DNA of 64,000 nt from JBEHWX01 sp048498995 (GTDB lineage: Bacteria > Bacteroidota > Ignavibacteria > OLB7), in the NCBI GenBank assembly GCA_048498995.1, contig JBEHWX010000012.1, positions 1 to 64,000 on the forward strand, given 5' to 3'. The first letter of the stretch is position 1; every line of letters begins with the position of its first letter. The notes beneath the pieces are model-generated. The model made no database searches. It was not told where the DNA came from and saw only the letters and a program-made list of their open reading frames with translations. The position numbers and the translations under genes are program-made. Shown piece after piece: positions 50,742 to 59,631 of the stretch.

Positions 50742-51126
50742 CATCTCATGGTTCCGGGAAGTCGGATCAACCGGGATTGATCATGCTCGGAGCACGGTGA
50801 CCTCTGCAGCGGCACCCGACGGCCCCCTCTTCACCGCTCCGATCCTGCCAACTTTTCCGAGTCGCATCGCGCCACTTGACTCTACTCGACCCGGCATGTA
50901 TGTTCGCAGGCGTTCGCTGGCGGGTCGAATCCACCGCTCCCACTGATCCGCCGTTCGCACACTACCACATTCTCGTCGTACCGTCCCTCGCGATCAGCAC
51001 GTGTGTCATGCTCGCGCGTGTTCGCACCTATCCGATGTCGGATATGGCCCATTAGCACCACCACCGTTGCGAGAACGTATCCGTGTCCCCCCGGGCCCAC
51101 GGGTCCTCACGCAGGAAATCACCATC
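50742..51126 (+). other. Intergenic region and leader of the toxin locus
   Basis: It contains the promoter at 50876-50904 and a leader of ~215 nt before the ATG at 51127. No other gene or conserved structure is seen. Confidence 0.45.
50876..50904 (+). promoter_or_regulatory. Promoter candidate of the toxin locus
   Basis: TTGACT (50876-50881), a 17-bp gap and TATGTT (50899-50904, then CG, so TAnnTTCG). Box and spacing equal those of the 13-residue peptide unit. Confidence 0.55.
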
Positions 51127-54100
51127 ATGCCGACCAACGAAAATTCACGTCACGACCACGAGTCGCGCGGTCAGAGGACCGCGCCCGGACGTGCCCCTGC
51201 CGGGGAAGCGTCCGCCGGAACCGAATCAGCGCCCGGACACGCCACCTCCAAGGGGCACGAAGCATTTTCGATACCGTCCATTTCGCTCCCGAAAGGAGGA
51301 GGAGCGATTCGCGGCATCGGGGAAAAATTCAGCGTCAACCCAACCACCGGCACCAGCTCGCTCTCGGTGCCCATTGCCACCAGCCCCGGCCGGTCCGGCT
51401 TCGGCCCACAGTTCTCCCTCTCCTACGATTCCGGCGCCGGCAACGGAACGTTCGGCTTCGGATGGAGCATGGGCGCGCCATCGGTCACGCGCAAAACCGA
51501 TAAGGGACTCCCCCGCTACAACGACCTCGGCGAGTCCGATGTCTTCATCCTTTCCGGCGCCGAGGATCTGGTGCCGATCCTGGACGAGCATGGCGAGCGC
51601 ATCGGCATGTCGCGTATCGTGCACGGCGTGGAGTACCAGATCACGATCTATCGCCCCCGCATCGAGGGGCTGTTCGCGCGCATCGAGCGCTGGCGCGCGG
51701 TGAGCAGCGGCATCACCCACTGGCGGAGCATCACGCGGGAAAACGTCACCACGCTCTACGGTTACGACGCGGACAGCCGCATCGCCGATCCGGACGATCC
51801 GCGCCGCATCTTCTCCTATCTCATCAGCCGCACGTTCGACGACAAGGGAAACGTGGCGTTGTACGAATACGTCGCCGAGGACGACGTCGGCGTCGATCGC
51901 ACTCGGGCCAATGAAGCCAATCGCTCCTCGGCCGCGCGCGCCACGCAGCGCTATCTGAAGCGCGTTCGCTATGGCAACGCGTCACCATGGTTTGCCGACT
52001 GGGGATCGAGCGGAAGCGAGCCCGCGCTCCCCGACAACTGGCACTTCGAGACCGTCTTCGACTATGGCGATCACACCGCCGAAGCTCCCACGCCGACGCC
52101 CGATACCCACTGGCCGGTGCGCGTCGATCCCTTCTCCTCCTACCGCGCGGGGTTCGAGGTCCGCACCTACCGCCGCTGCCGGCGCGTGCTCCAGTTCCAT
52201 CACTTTCACTCCGAAGCCAACGTCGGAAATGATTGCCTCGTCCGCAGCACCGACCTCCACTATTCCGACGAACTGAATCCGTCGGATCCGGCCAATCCCA
52301 TCTACACATTCCTCGCGTCGGTAACGCAGACCGGATACCGACGCGACGGACCGACGAGCTACATCCAGCGCTCGATGCCGCCGGTGGAGTTCGACTACAC
52401 CACGCCGAGGATCCAGCCGCGGATCTTCACGCTCGATGCGCGCGACTTCGAGAACCTCCCGGAAGGGATCGACGGCTCACGCTTCCAGTGGGTCGACCTC
52501 GATGGCGAAGGGCTTTCCGGCATCCTCACCGATCAGGGAGGAAGCTGGGCGTATCATCGCAATCTGAGCCCGCTCAACCAGGTGACGCTCACCGATGGAA
52601 GCCAGGTGGCGCGCGCCCGCTTCGGACCGATGGAGTCTCTTCCCTCGATCCCCTCCCGCTCCGAGCTCGACGGTCACGCGCACCTCATGGATCTGGCCGG
52701 CGACGGACACCTCGATCTGGTCCTGCTCGACGACGCGATGCCGGGCTTCTTCGAGCGCACCTCCGATGCCGACTGGACCCGGTTCCAGCAGTTCGCCTCC
52801 CTTCCGCACATCGACTGGGCCGATCCCAATCTCCGCTTCATCGACCTTACCGGGGACGGTCTTGCCGATGCCCTCATCACCGAGGATGGCGTCTTCACCC
52901 TCTATCCATCGCTCGGAGAAGCCGGCTTCGGCGCCCCCGACCGGATTCCATCCGGATGGAACGAGGAGCGTGGACCAGCCGTCGTCTTCGCCGACGGAAC
53001 GCAGACGATCTCGCTGGCCGATATGTCCGGCGACGGGCTTACCGACCTGGTTCGCGTCCGCAACGGCGAGATCTGCTACTGGCCCAACCTCGGCTACGGC
53101 CGCTTCGGCGCCAAGGTGGTCATGGACAACGCGCCGCGCTTCACCTCCGATGAGCTGTACGATCCCAAGCGGATCCGCCTGGTCGATATCGACGGCTCCG
53201 GGAGCACGGACATCCTCTACATCGGCGAGGATGGCGTCCACGTCACGTTCAACCGCTCCGGCAACGCCTGGGCGGCGACGCAGCGGATCGCGGTCTTCCC
53301 GACGGCGGATCTGCTGAGCTCGGTGCAGGTCTTCGATCTGCTCGGCAACGGCACCGCCTGCCTGGTCTGGTCGTCGCCGCTGCCGGCGCACGGCAACCGG
53401 CCGCTGCTGTACATGGATCTGATGGGAGGGGTCAAGCCACATCTGATGATCCGCTCGCGCAACAATCTCGGCGCCGAGACCCGCGTGCGCTACGCGCCGT
53501 CGACGAAGTTCTATCTCGAGGACAAGATGGCCGGCCGACCGTGGATCACGAAGCTGCCGCATCTGGTGCACGTGGTGGAGCGCGTGGAGGTGTTCGACTT
53601 CATCGGACGTAGCCGGTTCGTGACGCGCTACGCCTATCACCATGGCTACTTCGACGGCTACGAGCGGGAGTTCCGCGGCTTCGGCATGGTCGAGCAGTGG
53701 GATACCGAGGAGCATCGGGACGACACTGACTTTCCGGAGGCGGAGGCGACCAACTGGGACGCGATATCCTGGACGCCGCCGATGCATACGAAGAGCTGGT
53801 TCCACACCGGCGCCTTCGTCGAGGCCGGGATCGTATCGCGACAGTATGCCGACGAATACTGGGCCGAGCCGGCGACGCGCGGCGATGATCCCGCGCGGGT
53901 GGCCGAGCGCAATGCGCTGCTTCTTCCCGACACCGTGATGCCGGACGGCCTCGATCCGTTCGAGCTGCGCGAAGCCTACCGCGCGCTCAAGGGATCGGCG
54001 TTGCGGATCGAAGTGTACGCCGATGACGGTACCGATCGCGCCGAGCATCCGTACACGGTGACCGAGCAGAATTTCATGGTGGAGCGGGTTCAGGGATTCG

Positions 54101-57100
54101 GGCCGAACATGCACGCCGTGTTCCTGGTGCATCCGCGCGAAACCCTCCACTACCACTACGAGCGCCAGCCGGCCGATCCACGCGTCACGCATGATGTCAC
54201 GCTCGCCGTCGACGACTTCGGCAACCCGCTGCACACCATGACCGTGGCCTATGGCCGACGCCCCGGCTACGACGATCCCGAGCCACTGCTGAGCCTGGCC
54301 TTCCGCGACATGCTGGCGCACGATCAGACGCGTCCGCACATCGCCGGCGGAGCGAGCGCGTTCACCAACCCGGTGAACCGCCCGTGGGACGCGAGCCCCA
54401 TCGACGTCTACCGATCCCCGCTCCCCTGCGAAGCGATCTCCGCGGAACTGACCGGCATCACGCTGTCGGCCGTGCGCTTCACGTTCGACGAGCTGGCCGG
54501 CTACTGGGACTTGCTCTGGAGCGGCTCGTACGACATTCCCTACGAACAGGTCTCGACGCCGGACATCGAGGGGGTCGGCACGCCGACCGGACTTGCGCGG
54601 CGGATCGTCGGCTTCTCCCGGACGTTGTATCGGAAGGACGATATGGGAGGGCTGCTGGGGCTCGGCGAGCTCGAATCGCACGCGCTGCCGGGAGAGGCAT
54701 ACCAGCTCGCGCTGACGCCCGGACTCGTGGACCGCATCTTCGGGTCGCGCGTCGACGAAACGACGCTGGAGGAAGGTGGATATGTACGGCTCTGGGGAGG
54801 AAGCGACTGGTGGATTCCGAGCGGACGGGTCTACTTCTCACCGGGAGACTGGGACTCGGAGTCCGTGGAGCTCGACGAGGCTCGCCATCACTTCTACCTG
54901 CCGCGACGCTCGGTCGATCCCCTCGGCTCGATCAGCCGTGTCACCTACGACACCTACGATCTGCTGGTAAGCTCGGCCGCCGATGCGCTCGACAACACCA
55001 TCAGCGCCGACAACGACTACCGGATTCTACATCCGTATCGGAGCACCGATCCGAACGGAAACTTCAGTGAGGATGCGTTCGACTGCCTGGGGATGGTGGT
55101 GGGAACGGCCGTGTATGGCAAGGCGGGCGAGGGGGATTCTCTCGCGGGATTCGAAACCGATCTGTCGGATGAACGGATTCTCAACATTCGCCACGATCCG
55201 CTTCATGATCCGGCAACGCTCCTGGGCAGCGCGACCTCGCGCATCGTGGTCGACCTGTTCGCCTACTATCGCACCCGCGCCGATCACGAGCCGCAAGCTC
55301 CGCTGGTGTATTCGCTGACGCGCGAAACACATGTCTCCGACATGACCTCCGGCGAGACGCGGTACCAGCACGCGCTCGTCTACTCCGACGGCCTCGGACA
55401 CGAAATTCAGCACAAGATACCGGCCGAGCCTGGGCCGCTGACATCCGACGATGACACGGTCGTGTCACCACGGTGGGTCGGCAGCGGCTGGACGATCCTC
55501 AACAATAAGGGAAACGTCGTCCGCGCGTATGAGCCGTTCTTCACCGCGACACACGAGTTCGAGTTCGACCGTCGGGTCGGCGTTAGCTCGATCATGTTCT
55601 ATGATTCCGCCGAGCGTGTCATCGTCACGCTTCATCCGGACAACACGTTCGAGAAGACGGTCTTCAACGCATGGCGCCAGGAAACCTGGGACCAGAACGA
55701 CACGGCCCTGATCCGCGACCCGCGTGAGGATGCCGACGTGGGACCCCACTTCACCCGGCTGCTCGGAACGGCTCCCCACGCATTTACCTCATGGCACGAT
55801 CTCCGGATCGGCGGGACGTACGGAAGCACGCCGGATGAACGGGCAGCGAATCGGAACGCCGCGCAGAAGGTGGCCGATCACGCGGAGACGCCGGCCGTGG
55901 CGCATTTCGATTCGCTCGGCCGGACATGCCTCGGCGTTGTCGACAACGGCCCCGTTGACGGCATGCCCCAGCGTTACGCGACGCGAACGGCGCTCGATAC
56001 GGAGAGCAAGCCGCTTGCGGTGTTCGATGCCGACGGACGTCGCGTGGTGGAAAGCTGTCTTCGGGAGTATGCGGGGAGCGGCTTCGTGTATGTCGCGGGG
56101 TACGATCTCACGGGCCATCCGCTCTACATGAATGGAATGGATGGCGGCGAGCGGCGCATCTTCAACAACATCCTGGGCAATCGGATCAGATCGTGGAATG
56201 CACGCGGCTTCATCTTCCGCTCGGAGTATGACGCGCTGCATCGCATCACCCATCTCTATGTCGATAATGGCGGACATGGCGAAACGCTCTCCGAGCGCGT
56301 GGTCTATGGCGAACGGCACCCCGACGCATCTCTCAACCTGAAAGGACGGATGTTCCGCCATTACGATGGCGGAGGCGTCGCGAGCTTCGATCGATATGAT
56401 TTCAAGGGGAATCTGCTGGAGAGTGGTCGCCAGCTCTCGCTGCACACGCCATCGGCCATTTCCCCACCGGACGTGGATCGCGCGCCGGACTGGTCACCGA
56501 TCGAGACCATCACCGAAAGCCCCTCGCTCGACATCTCCGCTCTCGACGCATCGGCGGCTCCGCTGCTCGATGCCGATGATGCGTTCCGAGCGATCAGCGT
56601 GCTCGACGCGCTCAACCGACCGATCCAGACGGTAACCCCGCACGTCGCCGGTGGGAAGCCGTCGGTGGCGCAGCCGATCTACAATGAGGCGGGATTGCTG
56701 GAGATGGTCGATATCTGGCTGCAGCAGCCGTCGGTGCCATCAGGACTGCTGACGCCATCCACCGCCGACATCCGTGCCGTCACCGGCATCAGCTACAATG
56801 CTCGCGGACAACGCATGGAGGTCGCTCTCGGCAACGGCAGCGTCATGATCTATACGTATGACCCCGAGACGTTCCGCACCTCGACGCTGACCACCACGCG
56901 TCCCGCCCCGCATTCGGACGAATGCACCGTTCAGGCGCTCTCCTACACATACGACCCGGTCGGCAACATCACGCGTCTCCGCGACGACGCCGATATCCAG
57001 AACGTCGTTTATTTCCGCAACCAGCGCGTGGAGCCATCCACGGACTATACCTATGACCCGCTCTACCGATTGATCAGGGCAACCGGGCGCGAGCATCTCG

Positions 57101-58947
57101 GCCAGACACTTGGGAGCCTCAGTCCGGCAAGCCAGCCCGACAACGACGACGGGTTCCGCATGCGTATTCCCTCGCCAGGGGACGGGTATGCAATGGGCAC
57201 CTACACGGAGCTCTATACCTACGATCCGGTCGGGAACCTTCTGAGGATGGCGCATCAGGTGGCAAGTGGAGGATGGAACCGCTACTACACCTACGACGAA
57301 ACGAGCCGCATCACGCCGACCGAGACCGGCAACCGCCTGTCGACCACGAGCCTTTCCAGCGATCCGACCGGCGGCCCGTACTCCGCGCAGTATCGGTACG
57401 ACGATCACGGCAACATGGTGCGCATGCCGCACCTGCCGGAAATGACGTGGGACGTGTACGATCACCTCCAGTCGACGACACGACAGTCGGTTGGAAGCGG
57501 CGTGCCGGAGACCACCTACTATACCTACGACTCCGGTGGACAGCGCCTCCGCAAGATCACCTATCGCGCGGCAAGCTCCGGAGGCACGCCGACACGGAAA
57601 GCGCAGCGTATCTATCTGGGCGGCTTCGAGATCTATCGCGAATACGACTCCACCGGAACCACGATCGAGCTGGAGCGGGAGACGCTCCATGTGATGGTCG
57701 GCGACCACCGTGCCCTCATCGTGGAAACACGCACGGTTGGAACCGACCCGGCTCCGGGACGGATGATTCGATATCAGTTCAGCAATCACCTTGGCTCAGC
57801 CAGTCTGGAGTTGGACGAGAACGCCGCCGTGATCAGCTACGAAGAGTATTTCCCGTACGGGTCCACATCATATCAGGCGGTTCGTTCGGACATGGAAACG
57901 CCGAAGCGGTATCGCTACACCGGCAAGGAGCGGGACGAGGAGAGCGATCTCTACTATCACGGTGCCCGCTATTACGCACCATGGCTTGGACGGTGGACGG
58001 CGTGTGATCCCGCCGGAATCGACGACGGACCGAACCTGTATGTCTATGCGCGCAACAATCCAATCACGTTCAACGATCCGGATGGCCGACAACATAAGCC
58101 CGGCGACTCCTCCGGCGCGGTCGGCGAGCCCGGCCTGGCTGAGAGCCTGATCCCGGTCTGGGGCGAAGGGCGCTCTGCGGTCAACAGTTTCCAGAAGGGC
58201 GAATGGGGATGGGGACTGTTCCATACGGCAATGGCAATCTCAGATGTCTTCCTGGTCAAGTCACTGGTGACCGCGGGGGGCAAGCTCATTGTCAAAACGG
58301 CAATAAAGGAGGCCGCGGAGCAGGAGGTGCGACATGTGGCCGAACAAAAGGTCGTGCAGGGAGCCGAGAAGAAGATCGTTCAGCAGACTGAGAAGAAAGT
58401 TGCGGCGGAGTCGGAGAAGAAAGGCATACGGCAGGCAGAAAAGCAAACCGCACAGAACACAAAGAACGCGAATACTGTACGGAGAATGAAGGCCGCGGGA
58501 GAGACGGCAAGGAAGAATGCGGGTAAGACTGGAGAAGCAACCGCGAAAAGGAATCTTGCGAAGGCGGGCACGAAGGAGGCTGCAAAGAAGTCGATATCGA
58601 CGAAGGTCAAGAAGGAAATAGCCAAAAAGGTGTTCGAAGAATCCGCAAAACGGGGGAAAATAGTTCTCGGCCACTATGATGGTTATATTAAGATGGCAAA
58701 AAAAATTGGAGCCGAGCATTTCGGCGTACCTACAACGTACTGGGAATCCCTCTCAAACGCAGAACGGTGGGCACTCAACCGAGAATTTCTGGACAAAGCG
58801 ATTGCTCGTGGTGACGAGATCATTCTTTCGACACCATTTAGCAAAGCGAGACCCGGAAGTTACTTCAGAAAGGAGCTAGAATACCTTATGACAAAGGGAT
58901 ACACACGGAGCTCAAACGGGACAAGAATGATACTTAGGGGCAAATAA
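51127..58947 (+). CDS. Fused TcB-TcC (SpvB/RHS) toxin protein with C-terminal toxin candidate
   Basis: 2606 residues; AGGA lies ten bases before the ATG. An SpvB domain (~45-330; LPKGGGAIRGIGEKFSVNPT) and FG-GAP/VCBS-type repeats (~450-740; WVDLDGEGLSGILTD, LVDIDGSGSTDILYIGEDG) are followed by TcB middle regions (~779-940; WITKLPHLVHVVERVEVFDF). RHS repeats (~1280-2320) end with the core signature YTGKERDEESDLYYHGARYY and DPAGIDDGPNLY...NDPDG near 2317, the site where TcC/RHS proteins cut themselves. The last ~287 residues are a Lys/Glu-rich linker and a ~100-residue domain (KIVLGHYDGYIKMAKKIGAE, LDKAIARGDEIILSTPFSKA). This end is AT-richer than the rest. No signal peptide. The toxin fold is not identified. 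Confidence 0.93.
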   Translation: MPTNENSRHDHESRGQRTAPGRAPAGEASAGTESAPGHATSKGHEAFSIPSISLPKGGGAIRGIGEKFSVNPTTGTSSLSVPIATSPGRSGFGPQFSLSYDSGAGNGTFGFGWSMGAPSVTRKTDKGLPRYNDLGESDVFILSGAEDLVPILDEHGERIGMSRIVHGVEYQITIYRPRIEGLFARIERWRAVSSGITHWRSITRENVTTLYGYDADSRIADPDDPRRIFSYLISRTFDDKGNVALYEYVAEDDVGVDRTRANEANRSSAARATQRYLKRVRYGNASPWFADWGSSGSEPALPDNWHFETVFDYGDHTAEAPTPTPDTHWPVRVDPFSSYRAGFEVRTYRRCRRVLQFHHFHSEANVGNDCLVRSTDLHYSDELNPSDPANPIYTFLASVTQTGYRRDGPTSYIQRSMPPVEFDYTTPRIQPRIFTLDARDFENLPEGIDGSRFQWVDLDGEGLSGILTDQGGSWAYHRNLSPLNQVTLTDGSQVARARFGPMESLPSIPSRSELDGHAHLMDLAGDGHLDLVLLDDAMPGFFERTSDADWTRFQQFASLPHIDWADPNLRFIDLTGDGLADALITEDGVFTLYPSLGEAGFGAPDRIPSGWNEERGPAVVFADGTQTISLADMSGDGLTDLVRVRNGEICYWPNLGYGRFGAKVVMDNAPRFTSDELYDPKRIRLVDIDGSGSTDILYIGEDGVHVTFNRSGNAWAATQRIAVFPTADLLSSVQVFDLLGNGTACLVWSSPLPAHGNRPLLYMDLMGGVKPHLMIRSRNNLGAETRVRYAPSTKFYLEDKMAGRPWITKLPHLVHVVERVEVFDFIGRSRFVTRYAYHHGYFDGYEREFRGFGMVEQWDTEEHRDDTDFPEAEATNWDAISWTPPMHTKSWFHTGAFVEAGIVSRQYADEYWAEPATRGDDPARVAERNALLLPDTVMPDGLDPFELREAYRALKGSALRIEVYADDGTDRAEHPYTVTEQNFMVERVQGFGPNMHAVFLVHPRETLHYHYERQPADPRVTHDVTLAVDDFGNPLHTMTVAYGRRPGYDDPEPLLSLAFRDMLAHDQTRPHIAGGASAFTNPVNRPWDASPIDVYRSPLPCEAISAELTGITLSAVRFTFDELAGYWDLLWSGSYDIPYEQVSTPDIEGVGTPTGLARRIVGFSRTLYRKDDMGGLLGLGELESHALPGEAYQLALTPGLVDRIFGSRVDETTLEEGGYVRLWGGSDWWIPSGRVYFSPGDWDSESVELDEARHHFYLPRRSVDPLGSISRVTYDTYDLLVSSAADALDNTISADNDYRILHPYRSTDPNGNFSEDAFDCLGMVVGTAVYGKAGEGDSLAGFETDLSDERILNIRHDPLHDPATLLGSATSRIVVDLFAYYRTRADHEPQAPLVYSLTRETHVSDMTSGETRYQHALVYSDGLGHEIQHKIPAEPGPLTSDDDTVVSPRWVGSGWTILNNKGNVVRAYEPFFTATHEFEFDRRVGVSSIMFYDSAERVIVTLHPDNTFEKTVFNAWRQETWDQNDTALIRDPREDADVGPHFTRLLGTAPHAFTSWHDLRIGGTYGSTPDERAANRNAAQKVADHAETPAVAHFDSLGRTCLGVVDNGPVDGMPQRYATRTALDTESKPLAVFDADGRRVVESCLREYAGSGFVYVAGYDLTGHPLYMNGMDGGERRIFNNILGNRIRSWNARGFIFRSEYDALHRITHLYVDNGGHGETLSERVVYGERHPDASLNLKGRMFRHYDGGGVASFDRYDFKGNLLESGRQLSLHTPSAISPPDVDRAPDWSPIETITESPSLDISALDASAAPLLDADDAFRAISVLDALNRPIQTVTPHVAGGKPSVAQPIYNEAGLLEMVDIWLQQPSVPSGLLTPSTADIRAVTGISYNARGQRMEVALGNGSVMIYTYDPETFRTSTLTTTRPAPHSDECTVQALSYTYDPVGNITRLRDDADIQNVVYFRNQRVEPSTDYTYDPLYRLIRATGREHLGQTLGSLSPASQPDNDDGFRMRIPSPGDGYAMGTYTELYTYDPVGNLLRMAHQVASGGWNRYYTYDETSRITPTETGNRLSTTSLSSDPTGGPYSAQYRYDDHGNMVRMPHLPEMTWDVYDHLQSTTRQSVGSGVPETTYYTYDSGGQRLRKITYRAASSGGTPTRKAQRIYLGGFEIYREYDSTGTTIELERETLHVMVGDHRALIVETRTVGTDPAPGRMIRYQFSNHLGSASLELDENAAVISYEEYFPYGSTSYQAVRSDMETPKRYRYTGKERDEESDLYYHGARYYAPWLGRWTACDPAGIDDGPNLYVYARNNPITFNDPDGRQHKPGDSSGAVGEPGLAESLIPVWGEGRSAVNSFQKGEWGWGLFHTAMAISDVFLVKSLVTAGGKLIVKTAIKEAAEQEVRHVAEQKVVQGAEKKIVQQTEKKVAAESEKKGIRQAEKQTAQNTKNANTVRRMKAAGETARKNAGKTGEATAKRNLAKAGTKEAAKKSISTKVKKEIAKKVFEESAKRGKIVLGHYDGYIKMAKKIGAEHFGVPTTYWESLSNAERWALNREFLDKAIARGDEIILSTPFSKARPGSYFRKELEYLMTKGYTRSSNGTRMILRGK

Positions 58948-59360
58948 TGAGCAACAACAAGTCCGTCAAGCGTGAAACCGAGGAAAGATTTCCATGGCTT
59001 TTCCAGGAGCTCGGGTTTCAGACCACAAATGACACATTTGATCCCACTGCTTTCGGGAACTCCACTGTCACAATGACCTCTCCAGACTTCCTAGTGCGGT
59101 TCGTTCGCGATCGCGGACAGTATGCCATCGAGGTCGCCCCCCATAGTGACCCGGACGACTGGCTGGACATGGAGGACATCCGAGAGGTCGTTGCCGGACA
59201 CGAGCTCGAGCGCAGCTTTGATCTAAAAACGCTCGCATCTCGACTGCGCGAAGACTATGCAACCCTGAGCGATCTCTTGAATACGAATCTTCGAGACATA
59301 GAAAAGAAGCTTCACCTGCTCTACGAGAAAAGGGATCGTGACATGCTGAAAGGCTTCTAG
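58947..59360 (+). CDS. Probable immunity protein for the upstream toxin domain
   Basis: 137 residues, no signal peptide, acidic. Its ATG overlaps the toxin gene's stop by one base (TAATG), so the two are translationally coupled. It starts MSNNKSVKRETEERFPWLFQ and contains FLVRFVRDRGQYAIEVAPHS and DWLDMEDIREVVAGHELERS, a compact alpha/beta protein typical of small immunity proteins of polymorphic toxins, though no family is certain. Base composition is as AT-rich as the toxin end, which suggests both arrived together. Typical insecticidal Tc loci lack such a gene. Confidence 0.72.
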   Translation: MSNNKSVKRETEERFPWLFQELGFQTTNDTFDPTAFGNSTVTMTSPDFLVRFVRDRGQYAIEVAPHSDPDDWLDMEDIREVVAGHELERSFDLKTLASRLREDYATLSDLLNTNLRDIEKKLHLLYEKRDRDMLKGF

Positions 59361-59444
59361 CGGACGAGAATCATCAACCCAGCTTGGTCAATCTCGGGCC
59401 GGCATACCGGAACATGCGAGATTCCCCACGCCGCTGACGTTGGA

Positions 59445-59478
59445 CAGCCAGTCGCTCTCACCATGGAGCGACTGGCTG
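59445..59478 (+). terminator. Hairpin between immunity and TcA-like genes
   Basis: Perfect 13-bp arms CAGCCAGTCGCTC (59445-59457) and GAGCGACTGGCTG (59466-59478), 8-nt loop, no T-run. The remaining 271-base gap holds no recognised promoter. Confidence 0.5.
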
Positions 59479-59631
59479 CCAATCCTGCATGCGGTCGAGG
59501 AAACCCGCGCTCGGTCGATTCCCCGATTGAGAACACTCCGGAATCTGGGCCACGCCATCGAATTCCCGTCTCATCGATACGACGCACACACACGCTTCAC
59601 CGCCACACATACACAACCAAGGATCACCACC

